Shown here one piece after another: positions 43,367 to 58,354 of a stretch of DNA of 64,000 nucleotides (its first letter is position 1; every line of letters starts with the position of its first letter). Both the position numbers and the translations under genes were made by a program. Below the pieces are notes generated by a model that was not told where the DNA came from, searched no databases, and saw only the letters and a program-made list of their open reading frames with translations. The stretch lies in NCBI RefSeq assembly GCF_025999835.1, contig NZ_AP025628.1:2976001-3040000 (forward strand), read 5' to 3'. Source of the DNA: Caldinitratiruptor microaerophilus. Its GTDB lineage: Bacteria; Bacillota; Sulfobacillia; Symbiobacteriales; ZC4RG38.

Positions 43367-43984
43367 CTACCGCCTCGGCATCACCACGACACGCCGGTAC
43401 GGCTCCTCCCCTTCCGAACTCGTGGTCACGTGCGGGTTCCCCGCCAGCGCCATGTGCACCAGCCGGCGCTCGTGGGCCGCCATCGGCTCCAGCAGTACCT
43501 TCCGGCCGCTCCGCCGCACCTGCTCGGCGGCGCGCAGCGCCATCCGCCGCACGGCTTCTTCCCGACGCTTGCGGTAGCCCTCGGCGTCCACGATCACCCG
43601 CGGACCCTCCCCGGCCCGCAGCGCCACCAGGTTCGCCAGGAGCTGCAGGGCGTCCAGCGTCTGCCCGTGCCGGCCGATGAGGATACCCGCGTCCGCCCCC
43701 GACAGCTCCACGCGCAGGACCTCCGGTTCCTCGATGATCCGCACGGTGCTCTCCACGCCCATCGCCCTCGACACTTCCGTGAGGAACCGCTCCACCCGTT
43801 CCGCCCGGCTCTCCCGCACAGTGACGCGCACGACCGCGTTCCGGCCGCCGATCAGCCCGAACAGCGGCGAGCGGCCCTCATCGAGCACCTCGACCTCCGC
43901 ACGGTCCCGGCCCACGCCCAGTTCGGCGAGGGCGAGGGCCACCGCCTCCTCGACCGTCCGCGCGGACTTCTCCACCGACCTCAT
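43367..43984 (-). CDS. jag: RNA-binding protein Jag/KhpB
   Basis: 205 residues with the three Jag modules: Jag_N (about 1-50, SVEKSARTVEEAVALALAELG ... GRSPLFGLIGGRNA), a KH domain (about 85-145, ILIGRHGQTLDALQLLANLVAL) and an R3H domain (about 150-205, LEPMAAHERRLVHMALAG). Binds RNA and is linked to cell division and elongation control. ATG overlaps the yidC stop (ATGA). Confidence 0.95.
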   Translation of the reverse strand: MRSVEKSARTVEEAVALALAELGVGRDRAEVEVLDEGRSPLFGLIGGRNAVVRVTVRESRAERVERFLTEVSRAMGVESTVRIIEEPEVLRVELSGADAGILIGRHGQTLDALQLLANLVALRAGEGPRVIVDAEGYRKRREEAVRRMALRAAEQVRRSGRKVLLEPMAAHERRLVHMALAGNPHVTTSSEGEEPYRRVVVMPRR

Positions 43985-44622
43985 CGCGCCGCTGCCTCCC
44001 TCTTCGGCCCGCGCGGCTGAAAGCCCGGATAGATCCACTGCTGCCCGATGCTGAGCAGCGTCGTCACCAGCCAGTACAGGGCCAGACCGGCCGGGTACTG
44101 CGTGGCGAACCAGGCGATGAGCACCGGCATGATGTACAGCATCGCCCGCTGGTTCGGGTCTGCCGCAGCACCCGACAGCCACGACTGCGCGAACGTCGCA
44201 ACGCCGGACAACAGCGGGAGCACGTACGTCGGGTCCTTCTCGTTGAGGCGGATCAACCCGAACAACGTCGGCGTCCCCTCATATGGGAAGTTATACAGCA
44301 CGCGGAATATCGCCCAGAGAAACGGCAGCTGGATCAACAGAGGCAAGCACCCCGAGAGCGGGTTCACGCGGTTCTTCCGGTACAGCTCCACCATCTCGCG
44401 GTTGAGCCGCTCCGGGTCCTTCTTGTACTTCTCCTGGAGCCTCCGCATCTCCGGCTGAATTTCCTGCATTTTTTTCATACTCTTCATCTGTACCATGTAC
44501 AGGGGCGCGATCAGAACCCGGATCGCCACCGTCAGCAAGACGATGGCCGCTGCGTAACTTCCCGTGACCCCGTACAGCCACACCATCGCCTGCGTCATCA
44601 GGTCCTCGAGTGGTTTGAGCAA
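43981..44622 (-). CDS. yidC: Membrane protein insertase YidC/SpoIIIJ
   Basis: About 213 residues, short Gram-positive form. Inserts proteins into the membrane. Hydrophobic segments include LYGVTGSYAAAIVLLTVAIRVLIAPLY (with the conserved hydrophilic-groove Arg), then a charged hairpin (KKMQEIQPEMRRLQEKYKKDPERLNREMVELYRKN), VNPLSGCLPLLIQLPFLWAIFRVL, and later helices ending QQWIYPGF. No lipobox Cys is visible at the N-terminus. TTG at 44622 has GGAGGGGG 7 bases upstream. Confidence 0.93.
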   Translation of the reverse strand: MLKPLEDLMTQAMVWLYGVTGSYAAAIVLLTVAIRVLIAPLYMVQMKSMKKMQEIQPEMRRLQEKYKKDPERLNREMVELYRKNRVNPLSGCLPLLIQLPFLWAIFRVLYNFPYEGTPTLFGLIRLNEKDPTYVLPLLSGVATFAQSWLSGAAADPNQRAMLYIMPVLIAWFATQYPAGLALYWLVTTLLSIGQQWIYPGFQPRGPKREAAAR

Positions 44623-44654
44623 CTCCCTTCCCCCTCCGGGCTCCGGGCGCCCCC

Positions 44655-44867
44655 TTACGGCACGGGATCGTAGCCGCCCGGGTGCAGCGGATGACACTTG
44701 GCCACGCGCCGCACCGTCAGATACCCGCCGCGCAACACCCCGTGCCTCTCCACCGCCTCAATCGCATACGCCGAGCAGCTCGGGTAAAACCGGCAGGTCG
44801 GTCCGCCCTTGAGCGGAGAAACCGCCACCTGGTAGAACCGGATCAGCGCCGTCACCAGCCGCCGCAT
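44655..44867 (-). CDS. yidD: Membrane protein insertion efficiency factor YidD
   Basis: 70 residues. Signature [59 protein letters not shown]; conserved cysteines present. Amphipathic N-terminus. ATG at 44867. Placed between rnpA and yidC as usual. Confidence 0.96.
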   Translation of the reverse strand: MRRLVTALIRFYQVAVSPLKGGPTCRFYPSCSAYAIEAVERHGVLRGGYLTVRRVAKCHPLHPGGYDPVP

Positions 44868-44886
44868 CCTGACACCCTCTTCCCGG

Positions 44887-45270
44887 CTACTCCCGCCTCT
44901 CGTCCGGCCGGCTCCCTCCACGCCCGGCCGCCGCACCTTTCAGAACCCCGGCGCGCCGGAACAGCTCTCGCACCGCGCTGCACAGTTCGGAAAACGGCAT
45001 GTCCCGGGCACCCGCACGCCCGATCAGCACCAGCACGTACCCCGGCCGGACCTCGGGCCACAGCCGCCGGGCAGCCTCCCGCAACCGCCGCTTCACCCGG
45101 TTGCGCACGACCGCCGACCCCAGCTTGCGACCTGCCGCGACCCCCAGCCTCGCGGCCCCCTCGCCCAGGCGGACGCTGTACACCACCGCCGCCTGGTTGG
45201 CCCACGAGCGCCCCCGCCGGTAGACCTCCTCGAACTCCCGCCGCGTCCTCAGCCGGAAGCACCGCTTCAC
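44887..45270 (-). CDS. rnpA: Ribonuclease P protein component
   Basis: 127 residues. Basic RNase P protein: start [19 protein letters not shown] and the RNR motif region [20 protein letters not shown], then [23 protein letters not shown] at 45270 has CAGGGGGCC 6 bases upstream; an upstream GTG-free extension is not needed. The C-terminal 20 residues are an Ala/Gly/Arg tail. Confidence 0.95.
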   Translation of the reverse strand: MKRCFRLRTRREFEEVYRRGRSWANQAAVVYSVRLGEGAARLGVAAGRKLGSAVVRNRVKRRLREAARRLWPEVRPGYVLVLIGRAGARDMPFSELCSAVRELFRRAGVLKGAAAGRGGSRPDERRE

Positions 45271-45334
45271 GGCGACGGCCCCCTGCCTGACGCGTAGCAA
45301 CGTGGAAAAAAAGCCACAGCTTGTGTGCCGCGGC

Positions 45335-45469
45335 CTAAACGGTAAGTCGCTTTCTTCCCTTCAGCCGCCGGGCCTTCAGGACCCTCCGCCCGCCGGACGT
45401 CCGCATGCGCTTCCGGAACCCGTGGGTTCGCTTCCGCCGCAGGTTGCTCGGCTGGTAGGTACGCTTCAC
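45335..45469 (-). CDS. rpmH: 50S ribosomal protein L34
   Basis: 44 residues: [20 protein letters not shown]..., then [22 protein letters not shown], a textbook L34. GTG at 45469, TAG at 45335. First gene of the operon, with a consensus promoter just upstream. Confidence 0.97.
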   Translation of the reverse strand: MKRTYQPSNLRRKRTHGFRKRMRTSGGRRVLKARRLKGRKRLTV

Positions 45470-45500
45470 ATCCGGTCACCCCCGAAAAGGCACACCCCAC

Positions 45501-45530
45501 ATTATATGGTGCTCGCTGACCGACCGTCAA
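45501..45530 (-). promoter_or_regulatory. Sigma-A promoter of rpmH operon
   Basis: TTGACG (45530-45525), 18-base spacer, TATAAT (45506-45501) on the minus strand, about 32 bases before the rpmH GTG. Confidence 0.85.
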
Positions 45531-45539
45531 CGCGCCGTC

Positions 45540-46020
45540 GCAGCAGCGCAGCACCCCGCAGCAGCCACAACCTCTCTCCGGCGCAGCGACCTGCTCGCGC
45601 CCTCCGGCCAGCGGCTCATCCCCACTGGAACCTCGCGGACCGACCCGCCTCCCCGTCCACCCGGCGAGTCGGCTCACCCGCCTTTCTCCCCGCGCCCCCC
45701 GCACCCTCCACAGGCCCGTCCACACCGCATCCACAGCGCCGGCCGACCGTCCACCGCCTGTTCACAGCCCGCCTGCCTCTGTCGACAGCTCACACCCCCT
45801 TTTTCCCCAGACCACCCACCACTTTTTCCACGCTGGCAAGCGCGGCCCCCGTTGATGGGTACCCCTCCCTCTGCTATGATGGACCGTGAAGCCCGACCAC
45901 TTCCGCCCACTTGCGCGGGAGTTGGCCAGGCTCGAATCGTTTTATGCACAGGTTGTGGATAAAGCTGTGTACATCTTGTTGATTCCCCGCCGCCCGATCC
46001 CCCGCGCCCGAGGAGGCTGG
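45540..46020. other. oriC, part upstream of dnaA (DnaA-box cluster)
   Basis: The gene-free region between divergent rpmH and dnaA carries DnaA-box-like 9-mers. A perfect TGTGGATAA (45954-45962, inverse of TTATCCACA), TTATGCACA (45942-45950), and GC-shifted versions CATCCACAG (45729-45736 region), CTCCACAGG (45707), GTTCACAGC (45760) and TTTTCCACG (45834) are visible. GC bias changes sign across it: C-rich plus strand to the left, G-rich to the right. Confidence 0.8.
45852..45880 (+). promoter_or_regulatory. Sigma-A promoter of dnaA
   Basis: TTGATG (45852-45857), 17-base spacer, TATGAT (45875-45880). The two best DnaA boxes lie 60-80 bases downstream in the leader, suggesting autoregulation. 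Confidence 0.75.
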
Positions 46021-46024
46021 TCCC

Positions 46025-47410
46025 ATGACGAACCAGGCAGACCTCGTCTGGTCACAGACGCTGGAGGTGCTGGAGCGCCAGCTCCCCTCCGCCAGCTTCG
46101 AAACCTGGCTCAAGAAGACCAGGGCCCTCGCCCTCACCGGGGACACCGTGGTCGTCGGGGTGCCGAACGAATTCGCCAAGGACCGACTCGCGTCACGTTA
46201 CGCCTCCCTCATCCGGCAGAGCCTCCGCCAGGTCACCCAGCGGAACCTCAACCTCCGCTTCGTCGTCCCCGGCGACTCCCCGAACGCGCAGGTCGCAGCC
46301 TCCGCCTTCCCCGCGGGCTACGACGGCGTCGCGGAGGCCCCACCTTCCGCTCCGGGCACGCCTCCTGCCGGCGACTCGCCGTACAAGCCGCTCAACCCGA
46401 AGTATACCTTTGATACATTCGTCGTCGGCGCTTCGAACCGCTTCGCCCACGCCGCCGCCCTCGCCGTCGCCGAGCAGCCCGCCCGGACCTACAATCCCCT
46501 CTTCATCTATGGCGGCGTCGGGCTCGGCAAGACCCACCTCATGCACGCCATCGGCCACCTGGTCAGCCAGCGCAACCCCTCCGCACGGGTGGCCTACGTC
46601 AGCACCGAGACGTTCACGAACGAGTTCATCAACAGCATCCGGGACGACAAGACCGTCCAGTTCCAGAACCGCTACCGGAGCGTCGACATCCTCCTCATCG
46701 ACGACATCCAGTTCCTCGCTGGCAAGGAGCGGACTCAGGAGGAGTTCTACCATACCTTCAACGCCATCCACGAGGCAAACAAGCAGATCGTCATCTCCTC
46801 CGACCGCCCGCCCCGCGAGATCCCGACCCTCGAAGACCGGCTCCGTTCCCGCTTCGAGTGGGGCCTTCTCTGCGACATCCAGCCTCCCGACCTGGAGACC
46901 CGGATTGCCATCCTGAGCAAGAAGGCGAACCTCGAACACCTCGACGTGCCGGACGACGTCATCTCCTACATCGCAACGCACATCGAGACGAACATCCGCG
47001 AACTGGAGGGCGCCCTGACCCGCGTCGTGGCGTACGCCGGCCTGATGCGGGCACCCATCTCCCTCGACCTCGCCGCCCAGGCGCTGAAGGATATCCTGCC
47101 GCCCGTCCGCCCCCGTCACATCACCGTGGACCTGATCATGCAGGTCGTCGCCGACCACTTCGGCCTCGACGTGGAAGAACTGAAGGTGCGCAAGCGCACC
47201 CGCACGGTGGCGTTCCCGCGTCAGGTCGCCATGTACCTCACCCGGGAACTCACCGACCTGTCGCTCCCCCGCATCGGCGAGGAGTTCGGCGGCCGCGACC
47301 ACACCACCGTCATCCACGCGTGCGAGAAGATCGCAGAGGACGCCCGAGCGGATCCCTCGCTCGCCCACACGATCCAGGAACTGGTCTCCCGGATCCAGTC
47401 CATGGCTTGA
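46025..47410 (+). CDS. dnaA: Chromosomal replication initiator DnaA
   Basis: 461 residues. Domain I (about 1-85, [21 protein letters not shown]-like), variable linker, AAA+ domain III with [19 protein letters not shown] (Walker A), [16 protein letters not shown] (Walker B), box VII arginine region [15 protein letters not shown], and domain IV with the DnaA-box reading signature [18 protein letters not shown] at 46025 has GAGGAGG about 8 bases upstream. The leader contains DnaA boxes. Confidence 0.98.
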   Translation: MTNQADLVWSQTLEVLERQLPSASFETWLKKTRALALTGDTVVVGVPNEFAKDRLASRYASLIRQSLRQVTQRNLNLRFVVPGDSPNAQVAASAFPAGYDGVAEAPPSAPGTPPAGDSPYKPLNPKYTFDTFVVGASNRFAHAAALAVAEQPARTYNPLFIYGGVGLGKTHLMHAIGHLVSQRNPSARVAYVSTETFTNEFINSIRDDKTVQFQNRYRSVDILLIDDIQFLAGKERTQEEFYHTFNAIHEANKQIVISSDRPPREIPTLEDRLRSRFEWGLLCDIQPPDLETRIAILSKKANLEHLDVPDDVISYIATHIETNIRELEGALTRVVAYAGLMRAPISLDLAAQALKDILPPVRPRHITVDLIMQVVADHFGLDVEELKVRKRTRTVAFPRQVAMYLTRELTDLSLPRIGEEFGGRDHTTVIHACEKIAEDARADPSLAHTIQELVSRIQSMA

Positions 47411-47718
47411 TCCGCCGCTGCCCCGGTTCCGTGGATCGTTCTGTGGATCCGCTGTGGAGCCGCTGTGAAGGGACTGGGGACTCCCGTCTCCACCCTGTGG
47501 ACAAGCGTCCGACCGCCTCCACCGCACCTTCCGTACGACACCCGCCTTACGCGCCGCAAACGTTCGCCTGTCCACACCCCCACGTGTACCCGCAATCCCT
47601 TCCGGCAACGATATCCACGGGGTTTTCCACATATCCACAACCCCTCTCACATTGGCGACAACCAATGGTTTCTTACCCCCCCAGGGGAAGAACATCACCG
47701 CCCGAGGAGGCCGTCGCC
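47411..47718. other. oriC, dnaA-dnaN intergenic DnaA-box cluster
   Basis: 308 gene-free bases with several DnaA-box-like sites: TTTTCCACA (47623-47631), ATATCCACA (47631-47639), ATATCCACG (47611-47619), and inverted CTGTGGATC, CTGTGGAGC and CTGTGGACA further upstream (47430-47510). The least GC-rich part (47635-47680) follows directly and could be the unwinding element. Together with the upstream cluster this gives a bipartite origin as in Bacillus. Confidence 0.75.
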
Positions 47719-48822
47719 GTGCGCCTCACCATCCCCCAGGACCGGTTCGCCGACGCGCTCGGAACCGTCTCCCGCGCCGTCTCTCCCAAGAACACCATCC
47801 CCGCCCTTGCCGGAGTACACGTGCGGGCGACGCCCGGCCGTCTCCTGCTCCGGGCGACGGACCTCGAACTGGCCATCGAGCGCACGGTCGAGGCGGAGGT
47901 GCACGAACCGGGAGAGGCCATCCTGCCGGCGCGCTACCTGGCGGACCTCGTCCGCAAGATCCCCTTCGGGGACGTGGACCTCGAGGTCAAGGACGGCCAG
48001 CCGGTGGCCGCGGTCCGGTGGGGGAAATCCCACTACACCATCCACGGCTTCCCGGCTGCGGACTTCCCGGACATCCCGGCGGTCTCCGGACCTTCGTTCC
48101 GGGTCGACCGCGGCGCGTTCCGGGAACTCATCCGCCAGACCGCGTTCGCCGCCGCGCAGGAAGAGGCAAGGCCCTACCTCAAGGGCGTCTTCCTGACCCT
48201 CGCGGGCTCGGAACTGCTCGGGGTGGCGACCGACAGCATCCGCATCGCGACGACCCGGGTACCGGCCGACAACCCCGAGAACCAGTCCCTGCAGGTGATC
48301 GTCCCCGGCCGCTCCCTGCAGGAACTGGCGCGTCTCCTCGCCGGGGCGGAGGACGAGGAGCCGCTGCGCGTCTCCGCCGAGCCGAACCAGGTGTCGTTCG
48401 ACCTGGGAGACATTCGCGTGATTTCCCGCCTCCTGGAGGGGCAATACCCCGACGTCCTGCGCCTGATCCCCACGAGCTACCCGACCCGGGCGCGTCTCGA
48501 CCGGAGCCAGTTCCTCGAGGCGATCGACCGCGCCCAGGTGCTCTCGCGCGACGGTTCGCTGCGCTTCAGCGTCGGGCCGGAGCAACTCGTCATCACGGGT
48601 GCCACCCCGGAGGTCGGACAGGTCTACGAGGAGGTTCCCCTGGTCCTGGAGGGGGACCCCCTCGACATCGGTTTCAACGCCCGTTACCTGACGGAAGGGC
48701 TGCGAGCCATGGACGACCGGGAGTTCTGGTTCGAGTTCTCGGGAAGCCGGAACCCGGCCCGCATCCGCCCGGCGGAGGGGGATGGCTACGTCTATGTCGT
48801 GCTGCCCCTCGTCACCTTCTGA
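47719..48822 (+). CDS. dnaN: DNA polymerase III beta sliding clamp
   Basis: 367 residues in three repeated clamp domains: VRLTIPQDRFADALGTVSRAVSPKNTIPAL at the start, RGAFRELIRQTAFAAAQEEARPYLKGVFL at domain 2, and the C-terminal MDDREFWFEFSGSRNPARIRPAEGDGYVYVVLPL. GTG at 47719 has GAGGAGG 9 bases upstream; the open frame upstream is intergenic. The ring tethers polymerases. Confidence 0.97.
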   Translation: MRLTIPQDRFADALGTVSRAVSPKNTIPALAGVHVRATPGRLLLRATDLELAIERTVEAEVHEPGEAILPARYLADLVRKIPFGDVDLEVKDGQPVAAVRWGKSHYTIHGFPAADFPDIPAVSGPSFRVDRGAFRELIRQTAFAAAQEEARPYLKGVFLTLAGSELLGVATDSIRIATTRVPADNPENQSLQVIVPGRSLQELARLLAGAEDEEPLRVSAEPNQVSFDLGDIRVISRLLEGQYPDVLRLIPTSYPTRARLDRSQFLEAIDRAQVLSRDGSLRFSVGPEQLVITGATPEVGQVYEEVPLVLEGDPLDIGFNARYLTEGLRAMDDREFWFEFSGSRNPARIRPAEGDGYVYVVLPLVTF

Positions 48823-49066
48823 AGGCAGTGGGGGTCGGAGGGTCGAACCGGTTCCGGTTCGCGGACCGTACATCCTCCTGGGGGAGTTCCTCAAGCGGGT
48901 CGGTGCGGTTCCAACCGGCGGCCAGGCAAAGCGGATCATCCAGGCGGGAATGGTCCGGGTGAACGGGGAGGTCGAGACGCGCCGGGGGCGCAAGCTCCGC
49001 CCGGGCGACGTCGTGGCGATCGAGGGCGGAGGTTCGTGGCGCGTCGCCGGGCAGGGGGACGCCTAG
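48782..49066 (+). CDS. S4-domain RNA-binding protein (YaaA-like)
   Basis: Up to 94 residues; the conserved S4 domain is YILLGEFLKRVGAVPTGGQAKRIIQAGMVRVNGEVETRRGRKLRPGDVV. Small S4 proteins between dnaN and recF are standard in Firmicutes (YaaA/RlbA) and bind RNA, possibly in ribosome assembly. The start is uncertain: ATG at 48782 overlaps dnaN by 41 bases and directly abuts GGAGGGGG; ATG at 48794 is the alternative. No start exists closer to the domain. Confidence 0.88.
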   Translation: MATSMSCCPSSPSEGSGGRRVEPVPVRGPYILLGEFLKRVGAVPTGGQAKRIIQAGMVRVNGEVETRRGRKLRPGDVVAIEGGGSWRVAGQGDA

Positions 49067-50200
49067 GTGTACGTGGCACGGCTCACCCTCCGCAACTTCC
49101 GGAACTACCGCGATCTGTCGCTGGAGCTCTCGCCCGGGGTCAACGCGTTCGTCGGCGCCAATGGCCAGGGCAAGACGAACCTCCTCGAGGCGCTCCACCT
49201 CCTGGCGACCGGGCGCTCGCAGCGCGGGGCCAGGGACCCGGAGCTCATCCTCGCCGGCGAGGACGAGATGCGGGTCTGGGCCCGGGTTGAGCGGGCACAG
49301 GGACCGGTCGAGATCGACCTGCAGGTGGGGACCGTCCTCGGCCGCCGGCTCCAGCTGAACGGGCTGCCGCAGCGGCGTATGGCGGACCTCGTCGGGCGCC
49401 TGGCCGTCGTCTTCTTCGGACCCGACGACCTCCAGGTCCTGAAGGGGCCGCCCGCCGGGCGCCGCCGCTTCCTCGACATCCTGCTCTCCCAGGTGTCGCC
49501 GGCGTACCTGCACCACCTGCAGCGGTACTCCCGGGCTCTGGCCCAGCGGAACCGGCTGCTTCGCCAGATCCAGGGAGGTCACGCGGCCCGGGACGAACTC
49601 GAGGCGTGGGACATCCCGTTGATCGAGTCGGGGGCGGAGATCACGGTGCGCCGCTTCCGGGCGCTGGCGAACCTCGCACCCGTCGCGGCGGAGCAGCACC
49701 GGCGGATCAGCGGCCGGGTGGAGGACCTCGAGGTCAGCTACGCCCCTGCCCTCCCCGGGATCGAGTCCGCCGCGCAGGCAGGCCCCGCGGAGGTGGCGCA
49801 ACTGCTGCAGCAGGAACTCCAGCGCCGGCGTGGCGAGGAGGTGGCCCGGGCCGTCACGCTCGTGGGGCCACACCGGGACGACCTGGCCCTGCGGATCGGC
49901 GGGAAGGACGCCCGCGCCTTCGCCTCCCAGGGACAGCAGCGAACGGCCGTGCTCGCGCTCAAGCTGGCGGAGCTGAGCTACATGCGGGCGGTCCTCGACG
50001 AGCCCCCGGTGCTCCTGCTCGACGACGTCGTCTCCGAGCTGGACCCGGACCGCCGCCGGCACCTCCTGCGTGCCGTCGACAGCGGAGTGCAGACCCTGCT
50101 CACCTCCACCGACCCACAGGATCTGGCCATCCGGGCGTGGGAGCCCGGCCACCGCCTCTTCGAGGTCCGGGCCGGGCAGGTGCGGGAGCGGAAGGAGTGA
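49067..50200 (+). CDS. recF: DNA replication and repair protein RecF
   Basis: 377 residues. SMC-like ATPase for gap repair: N-terminal VARLTLRNFRNYRDLSLEL and Walker A GANGQGKTNLLEAL, central coiled segments (YLHHLQRYSRALAQRNRLLRQ), signature FASQGQQRTAVLALKLAEL and Walker B VLLLDDVVSELDPDRR. GTG at 49067 follows the S4 stop directly. Confidence 0.97.
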   Translation: MYVARLTLRNFRNYRDLSLELSPGVNAFVGANGQGKTNLLEALHLLATGRSQRGARDPELILAGEDEMRVWARVERAQGPVEIDLQVGTVLGRRLQLNGLPQRRMADLVGRLAVVFFGPDDLQVLKGPPAGRRRFLDILLSQVSPAYLHHLQRYSRALAQRNRLLRQIQGGHAARDELEAWDIPLIESGAEITVRRFRALANLAPVAAEQHRRISGRVEDLEVSYAPALPGIESAAQAGPAEVAQLLQQELQRRRGEEVARAVTLVGPHRDDLALRIGGKDARAFASQGQQRTAVLALKLAELSYMRAVLDEPPVLLLDDVVSELDPDRRRHLLRAVDSGVQTLLTSTDPQDLAIRAWEPGHRLFEVRAGQVRERKE

Positions 50201-50205
50201 GAGCC

Positions 50206-50475
50206 GTGTTTCTCCACGTGGGCGACGACGTCGTGGTGAGCCTGAAGGACCTGATCCTCATCCTGGACCTCCGTTCTGCGGCGCACGCCGAGGCCACCCG
50301 GACCTTCCTGCGCCGCTGCGCCGCGGAGGGGCGGGTGCTCAGCGGCTCGGAAGCGAACGCCAAGTCCGTGGTCGTCACACGGGACGGCGTCCACTACTCG
50401 CCGATCTCCTCGCTCACCCTCATGCGGCGGGCGAACCTGCTGCGCCAGGCCTTGCCGGGCCAGCTTGTATGGTAG
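50206..50475 (+). CDS. remB: Extracellular matrix regulator RemB (DUF370)
   Basis: 89 residues: MFLHVGDDVVVSLKDLILILDL, then RVLSGSEANAKSVVVTRDGVHYSPISSLTLMRR. RemA/RemB-like proteins are DNA-binding regulators of biofilm and osmoprotection genes in Bacillus. GTG at 50206 is 8 bases after AAGGAG; the GTG at 50197 overlaps the recF stop and lacks spacing. Found between recF and gyrB as in other Firmicutes. Confidence 0.93.
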   Translation: MFLHVGDDVVVSLKDLILILDLRSAAHAEATRTFLRRCAAEGRVLSGSEANAKSVVVTRDGVHYSPISSLTLMRRANLLRQALPGQLVW

Positions 50476-50478
50476 AAT
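50473..50478 (+). promoter_or_regulatory. Possible -10 of gyrB promoter
   Basis: TAGAAT overlaps the remB stop, with a TTG-containing -35 (TTGCCG) about 15-18 bases upstream. The spacing is not ideal. Confidence 0.4.
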
Positions 50479-50480
50479 AG

Positions 50481-52544
<2,064 letters not shown>

Positions 52545-52577
52545 CCGGGACGGCGCGGCGGAACGGAGGACCCGAAC

Positions 52578-56339
<3,762 letters not shown>

Positions 56340-56366
56340 CCCCGCCCGCGGTGCGCCCGCGGGACG

Positions 56367-56395
56367 TTGACAGGTCCGGCAGAGACTTGTATGAA
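56367..56395 (+). promoter_or_regulatory. Sigma-A promoter of pdxST
   Basis: TTGACA (56367-56372), exactly 17 bases, TATGAA (56390-56395), about 70 bases before pdxS. Confidence 0.75.
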
Positions 56396-56410
56396 TGTGA
56401 CGGGAAGGCT

Positions 56411-56438
56411 CCCCCACAGGCGAGCGCGCCTGCGGGGG
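56411..56438 (+). promoter_or_regulatory. Leader hairpin before pdxS
   Basis: Stem CCCCCACAGGC/GCCTGCGGGGG with one mismatch and a 6-base loop, within the pdxS leader. No T-run; role unknown. Confidence 0.4.
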
Positions 56439-56466
56439 CTCGCTGCCTTAATCGAGGGAGGCGCGT

Positions 56467-57360
56467 ATGGCCATGGCGGTCGACAAGAGCACGTGGCGCA
56501 ACAAGGTGGGCCTGGCGGAGATGCTCAAGGGCGGCGTCATCATGGACGTCGTCACCCCCGAGCAGGCCATCATCGCGGAGAAGGCAGGCGCGGTAGCGGT
56601 CATGGCCCTGGAACGCGTCCCGGCGGACATCCGCGCCCAGGGCGGCGTGGCCCGCATGTCCGATCCCAAGCTCATCAAGCAGATCATGGAGGCCGTGACC
56701 ATTCCGGTCATGGCGAAGGCCCGCATCGGCCACTTCGTCGAGGCGCAGATCCTCGAGGCGCTCGGGGTCGACTTCGTCGACGAGTCGGAGGTGCTGACCC
56801 CCGCCGACGAGGAGAACCACATCTGGAAGCACGACTTCAAGGTGCCCTTCGTCTGCGGCGCCACGAACCTGGGCGAGGCCCTGCGGCGCATCGCCGAGGG
56901 GGCGGCGATGATCCGCTCCAAGGGCGAGGCCGGCACGGGCAACGTCGTCGAGGCGGTCCGGCACCTGCGCTCGATCCTCCGGGACATCCGCCGCATCAAG
57001 GAGGCGCCGGACGACGAGCTGCAGCACATCGCCAAGGAACTGGGCGCCTCCCTCGAGCTCGTGCGGGAGGTCAAGGAGCGCGGCCGGCTGCCGGTCCCGC
57101 TCTTCTGCGCCGGCGGCGTGGCGACCCCCGCCGACGCTGCCCTGGTGATGCAGCTCGGCGCCGAGGCGGTGTTCGTGGGCTCGGGCATCTTCAAGTCCGG
57201 CAACCCGGAGAAGCGGGCCCGGGCGATCGTCCTGGCCGTCCAGCACTACAACGATCCGAAGATCCTCGCGGAGGTGTCGGAGGACCTGGGCGAGCCGATG
57301 GTCGGCATCAACGTCTCCACCCTGCGCGAGGAAGAGAAGCTCGCGACGAGGGGCTGGTGA
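56467..57360 (+). CDS. pdxS: Pyridoxal 5'-phosphate synthase lyase subunit PdxS
   Basis: 297 residues. Condenses ribose 5-phosphate, glyceraldehyde 3-phosphate and ammonia to PLP. TIM-barrel signature: [46 protein letters not shown], catalytic lysine in [10 protein letters not shown], a second lysine in [12 protein letters not shown] and the phosphate-binding [23 protein letters not shown] at 56467 with GGGAGG upstream. Two bases separate it from pdxT. Confidence 0.98.
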   Translation: MAMAVDKSTWRNKVGLAEMLKGGVIMDVVTPEQAIIAEKAGAVAVMALERVPADIRAQGGVARMSDPKLIKQIMEAVTIPVMAKARIGHFVEAQILEALGVDFVDESEVLTPADEENHIWKHDFKVPFVCGATNLGEALRRIAEGAAMIRSKGEAGTGNVVEAVRHLRSILRDIRRIKEAPDDELQHIAKELGASLELVREVKERGRLPVPLFCAGGVATPADAALVMQLGAEAVFVGSGIFKSGNPEKRARAIVLAVQHYNDPKILAEVSEDLGEPMVGINVSTLREEEKLATRGW

Positions 57361-57362
57361 GG

Positions 57363-57989
57363 ATGGGCCGGCCGCGAGTCGGGGTCGTCGCCTACCAGGG
57401 CGCCGTCCCCGAGCACCTGCGGGCGCTCGAGGCCGTGGGCGCCGAGGCCGTGCCGGTGCGCTGGCCCCGGGAGCTGGAGGGCCTGGCGGGCCTCATCATC
57501 CCGGGCGGCGAGAGCACGACGATCGGCGACGCCATGAAGACCTGGGGCCTCCTGGACGCGGTCCGCGAGTGGGCGCAGGCGGGCGGCGCCATCTACGGCA
57601 CCTGCGCCGGGGCGATCCTGCTGGCCACCGAGATCCGCGGTGGGAAGCCGGACCAGCCCCGGCTCGGCCTCATCCCCATGGCCGTACAGCGCAACGGGTT
57701 CGGGCGTCAGATCGAGTCGTGCGAGGCGGACCTCGAGTTCAAGGGGATCGGCCCCGAGCCCTTCCACACCGTCTTCATCCGGGCTCCGTACTTCGAGGAC
57801 CTGGGCCCGGGCGTCGAGCCCCTGGCCGAGCTGGACGGCAAGGTGGTCGCCGTGCGGTACGGCCGCTTCCTGGCGACGGCCTTCCACCCGGAGCTCACGG
57901 ACGACCGCCGGATCCACCGGTTCTTCCTGGACCTGGCCACGGGCGGGACGCCCGACCCGGCGCAGGAGGTGCCGGCGCCACATGCGTGA
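57363..57989 (+). CDS. pdxT: Pyridoxal 5'-phosphate synthase glutaminase subunit PdxT
   Basis: 208 residues. Class I glutamine amidotransferase supplying ammonia to Pdx[29 protein letters not shown], nucleophile Cys in [10 protein letters not shown], and the His-Glu pair in [12 protein letters not shown] at 57363. Confidence 0.97.
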   Translation: MGRPRVGVVAYQGAVPEHLRALEAVGAEAVPVRWPRELEGLAGLIIPGGESTTIGDAMKTWGLLDAVREWAQAGGAIYGTCAGAILLATEIRGGKPDQPRLGLIPMAVQRNGFGRQIESCEADLEFKGIGPEPFHTVFIRAPYFEDLGPGVEPLAELDGKVVAVRYGRFLATAFHPELTDDRRIHRFFLDLATGGTPDPAQEVPAPHA

Positions 57990-58302
57990 GGTCGAGCCGA
58001 AAGCCGGGGCGCGGAACACGCGCCGCTGCCCGCACTGCCGCGGAACGCTGGAGCCGCACGAGACGGTCTGCCGCTGGTGTGGCGCGCCGGTTCCCGAGGA
58101 GGTGCCGGATCTCCAGCCCGGCGACGTCCTCCGGGTCCGCAATCCGTTCAAGGGCGGTCACGAGGAGGAGGTGACCGTCGTCCGGGTCGACCGGGGCGGC
58201 CACGGCATCGAGGTGCGGGACGCGCGCGGGCAGGTCTGGGGGTACCTGAAGCCCGCCGACGTCCTGGGCATGGTGCGGCGGGCCCGGCGGGAGCAGCCCT
58301 GA
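57982..58302 (+). CDS. Zinc-ribbon hypothetical protein
   Basis: 106 residues. An N-terminal zinc ribbon ([23 protein letters not shown], two CxxC) is joined to a small beta-rich domain ([52 protein letters not shown]) that looks SH3/KOW-like. Not recognised beyond that. ATG at 57982 overlaps the pdxT end by 8 bases with GGAGG about 11 bases upstream, so it is probably translated with pdxST. Confidence 0.65.
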   Translation: MREVEPKAGARNTRRCPHCRGTLEPHETVCRWCGAPVPEEVPDLQPGDVLRVRNPFKGGHEEEVTVVRVDRGGHGIEVRDARGQVWGYLKPADVLGMVRRARREQP

Positions 58303-58318
58303 TCCGGCCGTTGACGTC

Positions 58319-58347
58319 TTGTCTCCGTGACCGGCCCGTGCTATACT
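58319..58347 (+). promoter_or_regulatory. Promoter of the T-box leader
   Basis: TTGTCT (58319-58324), 17-base spacer, TATACT (58342-58347). A TTGACG lies just upstream at a spacing that is too long. Confidence 0.7.
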
Positions 58348-58354
58348 GCTGCCC

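Noticed and set aside
41692-43680. A 662-codon plus-strand Pro/Ser/Arg frame over the parS region and rsmG
   Set aside because: Reflects the C-rich strand left of oriC; no family pattern, and it runs through the rsmG gene antisense.
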